A stretch of DNA of 64,000 nucleotides from Burhinus oedicnemus (lineage: Eukaryota > Chordata > Aves > Charadriiformes > Burhinidae): contig VFFE01006695.1 in NCBI GenBank assembly GCA_008921705.1, positions 99,398 to 163,397 on the forward strand, read 5' to 3'. The position numbers and the translations under genes were made by a program. The notes under the pieces were generated by a model. It had not been told where the DNA came from. It did no database searches and worked only from the letters and a program-made list of their open reading frames with translations. Numbering within the stretch: the stretch's first letter is position 1; each line of letters opens with the position of its first letter. Of this stretch, positions 62,901-64,000 are shown one piece after another.

Positions 62901-64000
62901 CATATGACCCTCTTATGGTTATGCTGTTGCCACCAGGAAGACTTTACAAACTTCAGTAACCTTCTGCCACTTGAATTTGTGGCCACGGAGCAGCTTTATG
63001 GATTAGATGCCACTTCCTCCTGCTCGAACACTAACTCAGTATTTATGTAGCTCAGTTAATAAATCTCACAGAACTGCTTAATTGCTGAAAAAATAAGCAA
63101 TGAAAAAGCTGTAACCAGTTCATCCAGCTGTTCTGACCAGCCATTGCACTTAGCTCTGCCTCTGAGACTTCAGTGGTAGGTGTTGCTGCAAGGCCATTCT
63201 ACAGCACCTTATGGCGGTCCCACCTGACAATGTAACCTCAGCACAGGAACAAACATGTTTTGCTTCAGTACAGATCTCACCTCTGTTAAGTAATTAGGTC
63301 ATGAAAAACATTCAAAAGCTCAGTCTGTACTTCATTAATCTCTGATTAATGAATCACAGAATTTTGCTGCTGAGAGATGTCTCCACATCAAGAAAATAAT
63401 TTCAGTTCCACACACAAATGCCGGGGACAAGGCAACAAACATCAGTCCATTGCATAAAAATGGCTCAGCCAAGTATTAAGGGTAAGAATGTAGGCCACTT
63501 TCAGATACAATGGGTGTAGCAGAAAAATGGAAAGGAAGGGTATTAGTAATAAGGCCCAAACAACACAGCCTGGTTCTCCTATTGAAACTGATTTACTTGG
63601 TTCCCTCCCGGGAACGGTCCACCATAGTTCTCAAAATACAGATCCCAACAACTTCAGTTTTTTATAGGAAGTCACAAAATATTTAATACTTTTTCTCAGC
63701 CCTTAGTTTTATCTCTCCAGAACTTCAGTGCCAATTACGTCCAGCTACAGTACTCCTGAACACCTCTGTTTCTGCTCTCTTCAGCTGTTTTTGCACAACT
63801 GGCTTGTGGAATCATGCTGCAAAACAGAGCAAAAGCTAACCAATTTTATACACATATTTATAACCATGTATTTATAAAGACATAATACAGATATAAAGTG
63901 TATTTCAGCAATATATAATTATGTTTATTTTTCCCCTTGTAAAAGTTCCAAATGACCTTGCTGATTCAGTGAGAGGGAGAGGGACTAAAACAGGGAAGAA
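59920..64000. other. Upstream TSPAN9 flank or 5' intron; no further gene seen
   Basis: AT-rich single-copy sequence with no CR1 element that I can define. It holds the GC box near 60570 and a long purine-rich minus-strand stretch at about 60240-60440. No additional coding exon was recognised. Upstream non-coding TSPAN9 exons may be present but cannot be delimited from sequence alone. Confidence 0.5.
60560..60660 (-). promoter_or_regulatory. Possible alternative promoter upstream of the extended ORF
   Basis: The minus strand carries a GC box (GGGGCGGG, 60574-60567) within a locally GC-rich patch in otherwise AT-rich DNA. Just upstream is a CRE-like TGTCATGG. It lies about 650 bases upstream of the ATG at 59919. 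I see no convincing TATA box at a fixed distance. This is an inference from motifs only, and a non-functional GC box is quite possible. Confidence 0.22.

Noticed and set aside
63347..63385. AATCACAGAATTTTGCTGC resembling a CR1 3' tip
   Set aside because: Only the first ten or so bases match; the GTTGGAAGGG block is absent.
1..64000. tRNA genes, CRISPR arrays, bacterial or phage gene clusters
   Set aside because: No B-box-type GGTTCGAATCC with a foldable context, no spaced direct repeats, and the sequence is plainly vertebrate.

Overview
This is avian nuclear DNA. At least fourteen CR1-type LINE fragments are scattered over it, with the typical bird CR1 3' end (GGTCCCTTCCAAC followed by copies of ATTCTATG or ATTCTGTG). 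There are also MIR/CORE-SINE-like relics, one retroviral solo LTR, introns without genes and simple repeats. There are no operons, Shine-Dalgarno sites, CRISPR arrays or rRNA. The species cannot be resolved from this sequence.

The only coding exon I recognise with confidence is on the minus strand at 59554-59633. It is the first coding exon of a tetraspanin, with TSPAN9-type residues 1-21, a clean splice acceptor and a GTGAGT donor. I read for the other TSPAN9 coding exons at lower coordinates and found none. Positions 1-59553 are therefore best read as a single first coding intron that runs off the left edge, and 59634-64000 as upstream exon/intron or promoter sequence. Directly upstream of the exon, and in frame with it, lies an open stretch of 101 codons with its own good ATG context (59919). 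It could encode an N-terminally extended tetraspanin from an unspliced alternative first exon. This is the most interesting observation in the window.

Layout: 1-14 kb is intronic sequence with two CR1 copies and MIR relics. At 14.2-15.4 kb there is a short CR1 end and a solo LTR. At 18.1-21.1 kb there are two longer CR1 copies, the first abutting an inverted CR1 end. At 21.87 kb an assembly gap abuts an AAAAG microsatellite. At 27.0-30.4 kb there are two CR1 elements, each interrupted by another CR1. At 36.3 kb lies a CR1 with a readable ORF2 tail. At 40.1-40.5 kb there is a CpG-rich block. At 41-50 kb there are several CR1 copies, including a 5'-to-5' pair at 46.47 kb, and a TAAAA microsatellite. 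From 50.3 kb to the right edge the sequence is AT-richer and almost free of CR1, with the TSPAN9 exon inside this quiet zone.

I found no evidence of a novel multi-gene system. The candidate novelties are the TSPAN9 N-terminal extension, an intronic CpG-rich block and the repeat architecture.
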